The notes under the pieces were generated by a model that was not told the origin of the DNA, did no database searches, and saw only the letters and a program-made list of their open reading frames with translations. A stretch of 64,000 bases of DNA, from the NCBI GenBank assembly GCA_033762715.1, contig JANRLL010000017.1, positions 99,183 through 163,182 on the forward strand, written 5' to 3'. Source of the DNA: JANRLL01 sp033762715. Its GTDB lineage: Bacteria > Pseudomonadota > Alphaproteobacteria > Rickettsiales > SXRF01. The translations under genes were made by a program, and so were the position numbers. This document shows, in pieces, positions 51,404 through 61,255 of the stretch (positions are counted from its first letter, which is position 1; every line of letters starts with the position of its first letter).

Positions 51404-52656
51404 AAACCAAATTGCAACCGGTGCGTGGCACCCATGATTTGCTGCCGGAGGAACATCGCCAGTTTCGCCATATTCTAGAGACTGCGCGCAGCACAGCCGA
51501 GCAGTTCGGTTTTGCACAAATGGACACGCCCATCTTTGAAGCCTCGGATGTATTTCACCGCACGCTGGGCGACACATCGGATGTGGTCACTAAAGAAACC
51601 TATAGCTTTGAAGATCGCGGTGGCGAGTCCATCACGCTGCGGCCCGAATTTACTGCTGCTATCGTGCGCGCATTTTTATCCAACAGCCTGAAGGATCATT
51701 TGCCGCTCAAATGGTGCTATGCCGGTCCGGCCTTTCGCTATGAGCGGCCGCAAAAAGGACGTTTCCGCCAATTTCACCAGGTGGGTGTGGAAATGCTGGG
51801 CATTGCCAGTTCGCTGGCCGATATTGAAGTCATCAGTCTGGCTGAGCGTTTTCTAAAAGCGCTAGGACTTGCAAACATTACGCTGGAGATTAATACGCTG
51901 GGCGATGATGCTAGCCGTCAGGCTTACCGTGATGCGCTGGTGGCTTATTTTGAAAAACACCGCGATGCGCTTTCTCCAGACAGCCAACAACGCTTAGAGC
52001 GTAACCCGCTACGCATTTTGGATTCCAAGGATGAGGGCGACCGCCGTTTGATTGCCGGTGCACCGCGTTTGGGCGAGCATTTAAGCGCTGAGGCGCGTGA
52101 GTTTTATGCGCAGGTGAAGCAGGGGCTTGTGGCGCTGGGCATCGTATTTACGGAAAATGAACGGCTGGTGCGCGGGCTTGATTACTATTCCCATACCGTA
52201 TTTGAGTTCACCACCGAAGCGCTGGGCGCGCAAAATACCGTATTGGCGGGTGGACGCTACGATAAGCTGGTAGGGCTGATGGGTGGCGAGGACACACCTG
52301 GCATTGGCTGGGCCGCTGGCGTTGAGCGGCTGATGTCCTTAGTTGACTTTTCGCAGTTAGCTGATTATAAGCCCTGCAAACGCCCGATTTGTATTACTCC
52401 CATTCAAGATGACGCTGCCTCGGTGGATGCCATGTTGAAAGCAGCCCAGGCGCTAAGAGACGCAGGGCATGTGGTTGAGTTCCTATATAAGGGTAATATT
52501 GGTAAACGCATGAAACGCGCCGACAAGCTCAATGCCCATGCAGTAATTTTGCTGGGTGAGGAAGAATTGAAGCGCGGCGCAGTAATGGTAAAACACCTGG
52601 ATACAGGAACGCAGCAAGAGACTGCGTTAGAAAAGCTTACAGAGCATTTTAAATAA
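51400..52656 (+). CDS. hisS: Histidyl-tRNA synthetase
   Basis: Charges tRNA-His (class II). The 418 residues have VRGTHDLLPEE (about 7-17), motif 2 with PAFRYERPQKGRFRQFHQVG (about 109-128), the HisRS signatures VRGLDYYSHTVFE and LAGGRYDKL, and the anticodon-binding domain at the end. Complete. Its ATG overlaps the stop of the second membrane protein. Confidence 0.97.
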   Translation: MKTKLQPVRGTHDLLPEEHRQFRHILETARSTAEQFGFAQMDTPIFEASDVFHRTLGDTSDVVTKETYSFEDRGGESITLRPEFTAAIVRAFLSNSLKDHLPLKWCYAGPAFRYERPQKGRFRQFHQVGVEMLGIASSLADIEVISLAERFLKALGLANITLEINTLGDDASRQAYRDALVAYFEKHRDALSPDSQQRLERNPLRILDSKDEGDRRLIAGAPRLGEHLSAEAREFYAQVKQGLVALGIVFTENERLVRGLDYYSHTVFEFTTEALGAQNTVLAGGRYDKLVGLMGGEDTPGIGWAAGVERLMSLVDFSQLADYKPCKRPICITPIQDDAASVDAMLKAAQALRDAGHVVEFLYKGNIGKRMKRADKLNAHAVILLGEEELKRGAVMVKHLDTGTQQETALEKLTEHFK

Positions 52657-52679
52657 TCAGCACCATAAAGAGATAGTAA

Positions 52680-53753
52680 ATGAGTTTTGAGGACAAACTG
52701 GACATGTTGGTTCGGCGCTACGATGAATTGCGCGATACCATGTCGCGTGCCGATGGTGTGAGCGGTAGTGATTTTGTCAAATACTCGAAGGAATATTCCG
52801 ATCTGACCCCGTTGGTGGAAACGATTCAGGCTTATCAGCAGGCCAAAAAATCCTTCGATGAATGTAAACAGATGATGGCTGATGCATCGAGCGATCCCGA
52901 GATGAAGGCGATGGCCGAAGAAGAAATGTATGAGCTGCAGCGCAAATTGCCGGAAATGTCGCGCAATGTGCAGTTGGCATTATTGCCCAAAGATGCGGCC
53001 GATGAGAAAAACGCGATCCTAGAGATTCGCGCTGGCACCGGTGGCGATGAGGCTGCTTTATTTGCGGCGGATTTATTTCGTATGTATCAGCGCTATGCGC
53101 AAAACCAGGGCTGGCGCTTTGAGGTGATGTCAATTTCCGAATCGGGCATTGGTGGTTATAAAGATGCTACGGCCGAAATTCAGGGCAGGGGCGTATTTGC
53201 CAAGCTTAAATTTGAATCGGGCGTGCATCGTGTGCAGCGTGTGCCAGCTACCGAAGCTAATGGCCGCATTCACACCTCAGCTGCAACCGTTGCCGTGCTG
53301 CCGGAAGCTGAAGAAGTCGATATTCATATCGAAGATAAAGATCTGCGTATCGACGTGTTTCGCTCGTCGGGCCCAGGTGGTCAGTCGGTAAACACTACTG
53401 ATAGCGCCGTGCGTATCGTGCATATTCCTACCGGTCTTATTGTGCAGCAACAGGATGAAAAGTCGCAGCATAAAAACAAGGCCAAAGCGCTGAAAGTATT
53501 GCGTGCGCGTCTTTATGAAATTGAACGCGAGCGCGTGGATAATGAACGCTCGGCTTCGCGTAAAGAGCAGGTGGGGTCGGGTGATCGCTCCGAGCGCATT
53601 CGCACCTATAATTTCCCGCAAGGCCGCGTAACCGATCACCGCATTAACGTCACTTTGTACAAAATTGACGATGTGATGGCGGGCGGACTCGATGATTTTG
53701 TCGACGCGCTGATTGCCGATGATCAGGCTAAACGTCTTTCGGAGCTGAACTAG
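52680..53753 (+). CDS. prfA: Peptide chain release factor 1
   Basis: Terminates translation at UAA and UAG. The 357 residues have the PCRF domain, the GGQ loop SSGPGGQSVNTTDS (about 227-240) and the end domain with NFPQGRVTDHRI. Its stop shares one base with the GTG start of prmC, which methylates this GGQ glutamine. Confidence 0.97.
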   Translation: MSFEDKLDMLVRRYDELRDTMSRADGVSGSDFVKYSKEYSDLTPLVETIQAYQQAKKSFDECKQMMADASSDPEMKAMAEEEMYELQRKLPEMSRNVQLALLPKDAADEKNAILEIRAGTGGDEAALFAADLFRMYQRYAQNQGWRFEVMSISESGIGGYKDATAEIQGRGVFAKLKFESGVHRVQRVPATEANGRIHTSAATVAVLPEAEEVDIHIEDKDLRIDVFRSSGPGGQSVNTTDSAVRIVHIPTGLIVQQQDEKSQHKNKAKALKVLRARLYEIERERVDNERSASRKEQVGSGDRSERIRTYNFPQGRVTDHRINVTLYKIDDVMAGGLDDFVDALIADDQAKRLSELN

Positions 53754-54640
53754 TGAAAGCTTTTTCCATATCCAGTCCTAAATCGATTCTAACCAAAGAG
53801 GCGCTGCGCGATGCGGTCATGCAGCTGCAAGCGGTACGCATTGAAACAGCGTCGCTTGATGCGCGTATTTTGCTGGAGCATGTGCTGGGTGTGAGCCGTG
53901 AGAAATTGCTGCTGATGCTTGAAGAGCCGCTGTCTGATTTGCATGTGACCTTATATCACTCGCTGATTGAAGAACGCGCTAAACACCGTCCGGTATCGCA
54001 ATTGATGGGCAAGCGTGAGTTCTGGGGCATGGAGTTTAAAGTGACCCCCGATACGCTTGATCCGCGCCCTGACAGCGAAACCTTGATTGAAGTCGTTCTG
54101 AAGCGCGTAGCTGATCGCCAGGCACCTCTTTCCATATTGGATTTAGGCACCGGCACTGGCTGTTTGCTGCTTTCCTTGCTCAGCGAATTGCCTAATGCTC
54201 GTGGGGTGGCTGTGGACTTGTCGCCGCAGGCATTAGCCGTGGCGCAGGAAAATGCACTGGCACATGGTCTTAGAGCGCGTACGCAATGTGTGCAGTCGCG
54301 CTGGGCTGAGCAGGTAACAGGCTTATTTGATATTATTATTTCCAATCCACCCTATATCCCCACCGCAGATATTGCAGCCCTAGCGCCAGAAGTGGCGCAA
54401 TATGAGCCGCTGCTTGCACTTGATGGTGGCGAAGATGGGCTGGTGTGCTATCGTGAGATTATGAAAGCGGTGCCGGACTTATTGGCGCCTCATGGCATAG
54501 CGGTATTTGAAATCGGCTTTGGCCAGCAAACGGCATTAGAAACCATTGCAACAGAACACGGCCTCACCTTAGAGATGGCCAAACAGGATATGCAGAGCAT
54601 TGTGCGCTGTATGCTATTTTCACGTAACCTCCAAGAATAG
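53753..54640 (+). CDS. prmC: Release-factor glutamine methyltransferase PrmC
   Basis: Methylates the GGQ glutamine of release factors. The 295 residues have an N-terminal helical domain, SAM motif I ILDLGTGTGCLLLSLL (about 126-141) and the catalytic NPPY in IISNPPYIP (about 197-205). It starts at GTG overlapping the last base of the prfA stop. Complete. Confidence 0.95.
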   Translation: MKAFSISSPKSILTKEALRDAVMQLQAVRIETASLDARILLEHVLGVSREKLLLMLEEPLSDLHVTLYHSLIEERAKHRPVSQLMGKREFWGMEFKVTPDTLDPRPDSETLIEVVLKRVADRQAPLSILDLGTGTGCLLLSLLSELPNARGVAVDLSPQALAVAQENALAHGLRARTQCVQSRWAEQVTGLFDIIISNPPYIPTADIAALAPEVAQYEPLLALDGGEDGLVCYREIMKAVPDLLAPHGIAVFEIGFGQQTALETIATEHGLTLEMAKQDMQSIVRCMLFSRNLQE

Positions 54641-54649
54641 GACCTAACA

Positions 54650-55096
54650 ATGAACATGAGAAAAAAACCTTCGCAGGGTGGCAGCTATAATCATCATGGG
54701 AAAAGACCACGCCATTCGCAGGGTGGTGGTAGCCATGGTCATAGCAACGGCAACCGTCCTAAGCGCAATTATGGTGCGGCACGTGAAAAATATTTGGCAC
54801 AAGCACGCGATGCGCTGGCAGCAGGTGATCGCGTATTGGCAGAAAGCTACCTGCAGCATGCTGATCATTATTATCGCATGATGGTAGAAGAAGGCGAACG
54901 CTTCAACAGCCAGCGCCCACAAACTGCTGCAAATGGCGAAGAAGCGCCAGCTACGCAGGATTCTGGAGAAGATATTGAAATTCCCTTAAATAGTAGTAGC
55001 CTTCCTGCATTCTTAACCGGTGGTTATGAGCATGCCGCCGCCGAAGGTGCAGAAGCGCCGCCGGTGCAAAATTGGGAAGAAAGAGATAATGGATAG
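54650..55096 (+). CDS. DUF4167-family protein
   Basis: This 148-residue protein has a Gly/His/Arg-rich start (SQGGGSHGHSNGNRPKRNYG) and the DUF4167 helix-pair core REKYLAQARDALAAGDRVLA and LQHADHYYRMM (about 45-78). An acidic tail follows. In alphaproteobacteria this family commonly sits beside prmC and clpB, as here. The basic head suggests nucleic-acid or ribosome contact; function unknown. Confidence 0.88.
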   Translation: MNMRKKPSQGGSYNHHGKRPRHSQGGGSHGHSNGNRPKRNYGAAREKYLAQARDALAAGDRVLAESYLQHADHYYRMMVEEGERFNSQRPQTAANGEEAPATQDSGEDIEIPLNSSSLPAFLTGGYEHAAAEGAEAPPVQNWEERDNG

Positions 55097-55613
55097 GCTG
55101 TTTACCGACGATCTAGAAACCTACGACCAAGTCTGCCAATTGATGGGCGGACTTAAAGAGCTGCGTAAGGCGTGTGAGCGCGCAGGCGCCTCGGCAGAGT
55201 TACTGGAATCGATCGATAATACACTCGATCCGCTGGGGCATACGGCGGCCTTGGCGATTTTAGCCGACAGTAATTTATCCAAGCAAGCAGTGGGCAATAT
55301 GGATTTTGCCACCATGGCCAAATTGCGCGATGGTTTTGGCGAGTATTTAGAGACCACCCGTGCAGCGGGCAGTGGATTGGATATGTTGCTCGAGGATGCC
55401 ATTGAGCGGATTAAAAGCGAAAAGATTAAACTGCCAGCGGATGTGAATCTGGATACGTTGGTCGAGCGCACCGGTGCTTTACTGGAGCAGGATGACGAAG
55501 AATATTCATCACTCGATTATTTATTGGATGCGATCGAAGAAATACAAGCGCATCGTGCAGCAGCCCGCGCACGTGGTGGCAGCGCCACCAAACCTACCTC
55601 AGGTAAGAAATAA
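55089..55613 (+). CDS. Unrecognised 174-residue helical protein
   Basis: Overlaps the DUF4167 gene by eight bases; the ATG at 55089 is chosen although the frame can be extended to a GTG at 55020. The protein is acidic and almost wholly helical (DQVCQLMGGLKELRKACERA; YLLDAIEEIQAHRAAARARG) with a short basic end. No family recognised. The tight overlap suggests it works with or depends on the DUF4167 protein. Confidence 0.75.
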   Translation: MDRLFTDDLETYDQVCQLMGGLKELRKACERAGASAELLESIDNTLDPLGHTAALAILADSNLSKQAVGNMDFATMAKLRDGFGEYLETTRAAGSGLDMLLEDAIERIKSEKIKLPADVNLDTLVERTGALLEQDDEEYSSLDYLLDAIEEIQAHRAAARARGGSATKPTSGKK

Positions 55614-55616
55614 CCG

Positions 55617-56435
55617 TTATTCTTTATTGCCCAGCAGGCAGGACTCGCCGGTTTTGCATTCTTTGACTATGCTGGCGGAAATAAGCCCTAGGCTAATACG
55701 CGTCTCAAAGCGAATCGGCCATAAGCGCGCATCATCGCTGAAATAAATTACGATTGGCGCTTCTTTCGGACTGATATCTTCCAATTCGGATGCAGTGAAG
55801 CCTGCAATGGGTTTGCGGTTCACCGATACCACAACCACTGGCTGCTTTTCTTCACCCATGCGGATGGTTTTGCGTCCAGCGATGGTAAAGCTCAATTCAT
55901 TGAGACGCCGTCCGTCAAATACGCGGGTGGTAAAGCTGTTTTTGTTGCGGGCAAGATTATCAGCCAGTAGCTGGCGGGCGCGAATGAGCAGCGACAATGG
56001 ATCGGTAGCGTCCTTTTTTTGCTCCATATCCACGACCGGCCGTTTTTTAGCATCTTCCGGCGGCATTAGCTTTTCTTCCTTAAGCAGCCCGTCTCGGTAG
56101 ACAAGGTTCACGTATTTTTGTTTTTTGCGGGTGCGGTAATTGCTTTCATAACGGACATTGCCGTATTGCTTGCCACTGGCATCCACTGTTGTGTGGCTAG
56201 AATGTTTCACGAATAAGGCGGCGATGCCCGTTAGCATAATATCAGCGGAGATCGCATAGGATTGGAGGCTTTGTTCGGCTTCAATGCCTACCCGACCAAA
56301 GGGAATGCCGTTAAATTGGCAGTCATACAGGGCTTTTATTTGCATAGACTCGGCCAAAGGGGCCTCTGCCAAAGCCGGGGTAGCTATTAGCAAAAAAACA
56401 CATAGGATATTGAAGTATCGAAGCGTCATAACCAT
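55617..56435 (-). CDS. DUF3108-family periplasmic protein
   Basis: About 272 residues with a signal peptide (LRYFNILCVFLLIATPALAE) and a beta-rich DUF3108 domain: an early YDCQFNGIPFGRVGIE strand pair, MPPEDAKKRPVVDMEQKKDA in the middle, and the end VKECKTGESCLLG with two cysteines. The function of the family is unknown. ATG 56435 is preferred because AGG lies six bases upstream; ATGs at 56450 and 56429 are alternatives. It is divergent from clpB. Confidence 0.82.
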   Translation of the reverse strand: MVMTLRYFNILCVFLLIATPALAEAPLAESMQIKALYDCQFNGIPFGRVGIEAEQSLQSYAISADIMLTGIAALFVKHSSHTTVDASGKQYGNVRYESNYRTRKKQKYVNLVYRDGLLKEEKLMPPEDAKKRPVVDMEQKKDATDPLSLLIRARQLLADNLARNKNSFTTRVFDGRRLNELSFTIAGRKTIRMGEEKQPVVVVSVNRKPIAGFTASELEDISPKEAPIVIYFSDDARLWPIRFETRISLGLISASIVKECKTGESCLLGNKE

Positions 56436-56465
56436 ATTATGCCTATACATCCATAAGGATACGGT

Positions 56466-59036
56466 ATGAATCTCGAAAAATATACGGATAAATCACGCCA
56501 AATATTGGAGACAGCCCAGGCCTTGGCGCTGCGCAAGTCCCATCAGCGCTTTATGCCTGAGCATATCCTGCTTGCCATGATGGAAGACCGCGAGCGTACA
56601 GCCGAAAAGCTCATTCGGACCTGTGCGGCTAATGCCCAATTGATTGCAGACCGTGCCCAGGAAGCGGTAGATGCCTTTCCCAGCGTTGAAGGAGCGGGTG
56701 CGGGCCAACTCTATATATCGCCTGAAATAGCGCGACTATTTGACTCGGTAGAGCAAATCGCCAATAAAGCTGGCGATGAATACATCACCATCGAGCGCCT
56801 GCTGCAGGCCTTAGCGATGGCCAGCGGCACGCAAGCAGCCAAAATCCTGACCGAGGCAGGGGTTACCCCACAAAAACTCAACAACGCCATCAACGATATG
56901 CGCAAAGGTCGCACGGCGAGCTCGCCCAATGCTGAGGATCAATTCGAGGCACTGAAGAAATATACCAAGGATTTCACCGAACTGGCCAAAGCAGGCAAGC
57001 TCGATCCGGTGATTGGTCGTGACGAAGAGATTCGCCGTGCCATGCAGGTGCTCTCGCGCCGCACCAAAAACAATCCGGTGTTAATTGGCGAGCCAGGGGT
57101 GGGTAAAACCGCCATCGTCGAAGGGCTGGCGCAACGTATCATTTCCGGCGATGTGCCGGAAGCGCTGAAAAGCCGCCGCTTGCTATCGCTTGATTTAGGC
57201 GCGTTGGTGGCGGGTGCGAAATTCCGCGGTGAGTTTGAAGAACGCTTAAAAGCAGTGCTGTCGGAAATTGCTGCCTCGGAAGGTGATGTGATTTTATTTA
57301 TCGACGAGCTGCACACGCTCGTGGGGGCTGGTAAAGCCGAAGGCTCGATGGATGCCTCCAACTTGCTAAAACCTGTTCTGGCTCGCGGTGACTTGCATTG
57401 TGTTGGCGCTACCACTCTCGACGAATACCGCAAATATATCGAAAAAGATGCCGCGCTCGCCCGTCGCTTCCAATCGGTCTTTGTGTCGGAGCCTACGGTG
57501 GAAGACACAGTGTCGATCCTGCGCGGCTTAAAGGAAAAATACGAGCTGCATCACGGCGTGCGCATTACCGATGCGGCGATTGTTTCGGCAGCGTCGCTGT
57601 CGCATCGCTATATCAGCGATCGTTTTTTGCCTGATAAAGCCATCGATTTGGTGGATGAGGCTTGTGCGCGGCTTCGCATGCAAGTTGACAGCAAGCCGGA
57701 AAATATTGATGAACTCGACCGCAGAATCATTCAGCTGAAAATAGAGCGTGAAGCGCTTAAACGCGAGACGGACAGCGCATCGAAAGATCGCTTGGTAAAA
57801 CTGGAAAAAGAACTCGCCGAGTATGAAAAAGAAAGCGCGGATCTTACCTCGCGCTGGCAGGCAGAAAAATCGCAGCTAAACAGCGTGCAGAAACTCAAAG
57901 AGCAATTGGAAGAAGCGCATCGCAACCGTGATATTGCGCAGCGCCAGGGCAATCTCACCCAAGCTGGCGAGATTATCTATAGCATCATTCCCAAATTGCA
58001 GGAGCAGTTGCAGCAGGCGGAAAACCAAACCCAGGGCGCGCTAATCAAAGAAGCGGTGACTGATGAGGATATTGCTTCCATCGTGTCACGCTGGACCGGT
58101 ATTCCGGTCGATAAAATGCTCGAAGGCGAACGTGATAAATTGCTCAACATGGAAACCGCTTTGCATAACCGCGTGGTGGGCCAGGATGAGGCGATTACTG
58201 CGGTAAGCGATGCCGTGCGTCGTGCACGCGCGGGTTTGGGCGATCCGGCGCGTCCGATTGGCTCCTTCTTATTTTTAGGCCCTACCGGTGTGGGCAAGAC
58301 CGAACTGTGCAAAGCGCTGGCGGAATTTATCTTCGATGATGAGCGCGCACTGCTTCGTGTCGATATGTCGGAATTTATGGAAAAGCACGCGGTCGCTCGC
58401 TTGATTGGCGCGCCTCCAGGCTATGTCGGCTATGAGGAAGGTGGCGTGATAACGGAGGCGGTGCGTCGCAGACCCTATCAGGTGATTCTGTTTGATGAGG
58501 TAGAAAAAGCCCATCCGGATGTGTTCAATATTTTGCTGCAAGTGCTTGATGACGGCCGCTTGACCGATGGGCAGGGACGCACGGTTGATTTCCGCAATAC
58601 CATTATTGTGCTCACCTCCAACCTCGGTTCACAACACTTAGCTGAAGCCAAGGACGGCGAGATTAGCGGTATTGTGCGCGATCATGTAATGCAGGATGTG
58701 CGCAAGGCATTCCGTCCAGAATTTCTCAATCGCTTAGATGAGATCATCATCTTCACGCGCCTGGCTAAAGATAATATGCATGCCATTGTCGATATACAAT
58801 TGGCGGGTCTGGCCAAACGGCTGCAAGAGCGTCATATCACGCTGCTACTGGATAAAAAAGCCAAGGATTGGCTGGCCGATGCCGGGTATGATCCGGTGTA
58901 TGGTGCGCGTCCGCTCAAGCGCGTTATCCAACGCGAATTGCAAAATCGCTTAGCCAGTCAATTGCTTGCAGGCAGCATCGCAGATGGCGCACAGGTCAAA
59001 GTGAGCGCCGATAAGAGCGGATTGGTGATTAGCTAA
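56466..59036 (+). CDS. clpB: Disaggregase ClpB
   Basis: An AAA+ chaperone that rescues aggregated proteins with DnaK. The 856 residues have the N-domain (MPEHILLAMMED), first Walker A GEPGVGKT (about 207), the long coiled-coil middle domain (about 400-525), second Walker A GPTGVGKTE (about 605) and the C-terminal small domain. AAGGA precedes the ATG. No heat-shock promoter was identified in the very short gap to the DUF3108 gene. Confidence 0.98.
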   Translation: MNLEKYTDKSRQILETAQALALRKSHQRFMPEHILLAMMEDRERTAEKLIRTCAANAQLIADRAQEAVDAFPSVEGAGAGQLYISPEIARLFDSVEQIANKAGDEYITIERLLQALAMASGTQAAKILTEAGVTPQKLNNAINDMRKGRTASSPNAEDQFEALKKYTKDFTELAKAGKLDPVIGRDEEIRRAMQVLSRRTKNNPVLIGEPGVGKTAIVEGLAQRIISGDVPEALKSRRLLSLDLGALVAGAKFRGEFEERLKAVLSEIAASEGDVILFIDELHTLVGAGKAEGSMDASNLLKPVLARGDLHCVGATTLDEYRKYIEKDAALARRFQSVFVSEPTVEDTVSILRGLKEKYELHHGVRITDAAIVSAASLSHRYISDRFLPDKAIDLVDEACARLRMQVDSKPENIDELDRRIIQLKIEREALKRETDSASKDRLVKLEKELAEYEKESADLTSRWQAEKSQLNSVQKLKEQLEEAHRNRDIAQRQGNLTQAGEIIYSIIPKLQEQLQQAENQTQGALIKEAVTDEDIASIVSRWTGIPVDKMLEGERDKLLNMETALHNRVVGQDEAITAVSDAVRRARAGLGDPARPIGSFLFLGPTGVGKTELCKALAEFIFDDERALLRVDMSEFMEKHAVARLIGAPPGYVGYEEGGVITEAVRRRPYQVILFDEVEKAHPDVFNILLQVLDDGRLTDGQGRTVDFRNTIIVLTSNLGSQHLAEAKDGEISGIVRDHVMQDVRKAFRPEFLNRLDEIIIFTRLAKDNMHAIVDIQLAGLAKRLQERHITLLLDKKAKDWLADAGYDPVYGARPLKRVIQRELQNRLASQLLAGSIADGAQVKVSADKSGLVIS

Positions 59037-59037
59037 A

Positions 59038-60492
59038 TTAGTTGAGGCGTGATTTGCCGCTGCTGTTCATCGCGAGGCGTGCCGGCAGTTTCTCGGTATT
59101 TTCCAGCGTAGCTTGAACTTTTTCTACATTCGCTTTAAACTGCTTCAGCTCATTACCCGCAAGCACAGTGCCGGTTTTGAATTTTACGCCTGACGGATTC
59201 ACTTGCGAGTTGTTGACCAGAATTTCGTAATGCAGATGCGGGCCGGTTGACATGCCGGTGGTGCCGACGTAGGCAATGATCTGACCTTGTTTCACGCGTG
59301 TGCCTTGCGCAATGCCTTTGGCAAAACGGCTGATATGCGCGTAAGCGCTAGAGTATGCGCCGTTATGCTTCACTCTGAGGTAATTGCCATAGCCACCCTT
59401 TACACCGACGAAATCGATAACGCCATCACCTGCAGCATAAATAGGGGTGCCGGTGGGGGCAGCGAAGTCAACACCGCGGTGCATTTTGCTATAGCCCATA
59501 ATCGGATGATTCCGCATACCAAAGCCTGACGTGATTTTTGCGCCGTTGATCGGCGTGCGCAGCAAGGCTTTGCGGATGGACTCACCTTTTTCGTTGAAGA
59601 AATCTACATTGCCTTTTTTATCGCTATAGCGATAGATTTTCATTGGCTTTCCGCCAATTTCCAGCTGTGCATAAATCATCTTACCAACACCAACAACAGC
59701 GCCATCTTCGGTCTCTAGGCGCTCAAACAGCACTTCAATCGTATCGCCATCTTTAATGTCACGTTGGAAATCGACATCATAGCTATAGGCATTGATCAAT
59801 TCAGACAGCATGGAAGCCGGCATACCCATTTTGGTAGCGGTTTCATACAGGCTGCTTGTAATGGTACCGCTGGTGCGCGCGACTTTGCTTTTTACCGGCG
59901 CGTCCACTTGTTTAATCGTATAGCTATCATTTTCTTCGCGGGTGAGTTCCAGCGTTGATGTGATAGAGGTCGGCATGGTTAGGCTTGCCACGACCATTTC
60001 ATTGTTCTGAGTATCTTTATGCAGCTCTACCGCTAAATTTTGCCCTACATTGAGCTTGCGTGGGTCATAGACCTTACGAATCGACTCGACTAAGGCGTGT
60101 GCCTCGGTGGTGCTGACGCCGGCATCGGTGAGCAGGCTGATAAAGGTGTCGCCATTGCGCACTTTTAGGTTCAATTTGCGCGCCACATCAGCTTCGCTCA
60201 ACTGGGCAGTGCTGGCATCTTCGCTTGCAACGGCCGCTACTTCAGCCGGCGCGCTTGCCACATCAGCCGCAGCAACCAGTGATTCTGCAACCGTATCAGC
60301 TGCAGCAGGTGTATCTGAATGAAAAAACGCAAGCAGCTTATTCGGTGAGAAAGCCGGATTGAGCGCCGTGGTGCAGCCGAGACCAAAGGCAATGCCTAAC
60401 GCGAAATAATGGACGCGTAGTTTTTTAAGCCGAGTCGTTTTAGCTGCACGAGAGGTAATTTTTATAGGATAGGCGCTGGATTGGCGATTCAT
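59038..60492 (-). CDS. M23-family murein endopeptidase
   Basis: A 484-residue envelope peptidase. It has one N-terminal membrane segment (about 27-45), an Ala-rich stretch, a LysM/OapA-like part (LNLKVRNGDTFISLLTDAGV, about 110) and a C-terminal LytM/M23 domain. The zinc ligands are visible in HRGVDFAAP and in HLHYEI, so it should be active and cleave peptidoglycan cross-bridges. It converges on clpB with one base between stops. Confidence 0.92.
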   Translation of the reverse strand: MNRQSSAYPIKITSRAAKTTRLKKLRVHYFALGIAFGLGCTTALNPAFSPNKLLAFFHSDTPAAADTVAESLVAAADVASAPAEVAAVASEDASTAQLSEADVARKLNLKVRNGDTFISLLTDAGVSTTEAHALVESIRKVYDPRKLNVGQNLAVELHKDTQNNEMVVASLTMPTSITSTLELTREENDSYTIKQVDAPVKSKVARTSGTITSSLYETATKMGMPASMLSELINAYSYDVDFQRDIKDGDTIEVLFERLETEDGAVVGVGKMIYAQLEIGGKPMKIYRYSDKKGNVDFFNEKGESIRKALLRTPINGAKITSGFGMRNHPIMGYSKMHRGVDFAAPTGTPIYAAGDGVIDFVGVKGGYGNYLRVKHNGAYSSAYAHISRFAKGIAQGTRVKQGQIIAYVGTTGMSTGPHLHYEILVNNSQVNPSGVKFKTGTVLAGNELKQFKANVEKVQATLENTEKLPARLAMNSSGKSRLN

Positions 60493-60615
60493 TAATCTTT
60501 TTTAACCTTATGATTCTGCAAGATTTATAGCTTTCCTGCCTAGGCGATTTTTTACGCTTTGCCAATCACAAAATTATAACATGATAGATTTTTTATAACC
60601 ACAGCGAATTTTAGC

Positions 60616-60644
60616 TTGACGCAGCAAGGGCATAACATTAGATT
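60616..60644 (+). promoter_or_regulatory. Promoter candidate for the str operon
   Basis: TTGACG, 17 bases, then TAGATT (five of six at -35, four of six at -10). The start would be near 60651, leaving a leader of about 220 bases before rpsL. Confidence 0.5.
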
Positions 60645-60686
60645 ACGCGCCTCCGCTGAATGGAGGGAGATACTACCTAGATGTAA

Positions 60687-60703
60687 CCATATGAAAAATA
60701 TGG
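60687..60703 (+). promoter_or_regulatory. Hairpin in the rpsL leader
   Basis: A perfect 6-bp stem CCATAT/ATATGG around GAAAA, extendable by one pair, about 35 bases into the predicted leader. No T-run follows. It could stabilise the leader or take part in feedback control. Confidence 0.35.
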
Positions 60704-60871
60704 TAAAAATCCTGGCAAGTCCCCCATCCACGGTAAGATTTAGAATAACAAGTAACGTAATGTTACCGTTCTTCTCAGCGGCGGCTGCATTTCCGACCCC
60801 CTTATTTCTGGGCGGCGTCTGAAAGTGGCCTTTTCTGAAATGAACCGAAACTTTTATGAAGGGTTAGTTGA

Positions 60872-61243
60872 ATGCCAACCATTAATCAGTTGGTCCGCAG
60901 TCCTCGCCGCGCTACCAAAAAGCGCAGTAAATCTGCCCATTTGCAAGCATGTCCGCAAAAACGCGGCGTGTGCACGCAAGTGAAGACCGTAACGCCAAAA
61001 AAGCCAAACTCCGCATTGCGTAAAGTAGCGCGTGTTCGTTTAACCAATGGTTTTGAAGTGTTCGGGTATATTCCTGGCGAAGGCCACAACCTGCAAGAGC
61101 ATAGCGTTGTGCTCATCCGCGGTGGCCGCGTAAAAGATTTACCAGGTGTTCGCTACCACATCGTTCGCGGTACGCTGGATACTCAAGGTGTGAAAAACCG
61201 TAAACAGTCTCGCTCCGCTTACGGTGCGAAACGTCCGAAATAA
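60872..61243 (+). CDS. rpsL: 30S ribosomal protein S12
   Basis: The decoding-site protein. The 123 residues include TPKKPNSALRKVARVRL (about 41-57) and the PGVRYHIVRG loop (about 91-100). The lysine in TPKKPNS is the wild-type, streptomycin-sensitive form. GAAGGG lies upstream. It is the first gene of rpsL-rpsG-fusA-tuf. Confidence 0.98.
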   Translation: MPTINQLVRSPRRATKKRSKSAHLQACPQKRGVCTQVKTVTPKKPNSALRKVARVRLTNGFEVFGYIPGEGHNLQEHSVVLIRGGRVKDLPGVRYHIVRGTLDTQGVKNRKQSRSAYGAKRPK

Positions 61244-61255
61244 TAGGAATAGATT

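Larger units (their letters stand above)
60493..60871. other. Intergenic region between the M23 peptidase gene and rpsL
   Basis: A 379-base divergent gap. It holds the predicted str promoter (60616-60644), a CCATAT-GAAAA-ATATGG hairpin (60687-60703) and a roughly 220-base leader before rpsL. The promoter of the M23 gene is not clear. A short TTG-started frame at 60616-60822 is not convincing. Confidence 0.6.

Noticed and set aside
60616..60822. 68-residue open frame before rpsL
   Set aside because: TTG start without a ribosome site, low-complexity end, and it lies over the predicted promoter and leader.
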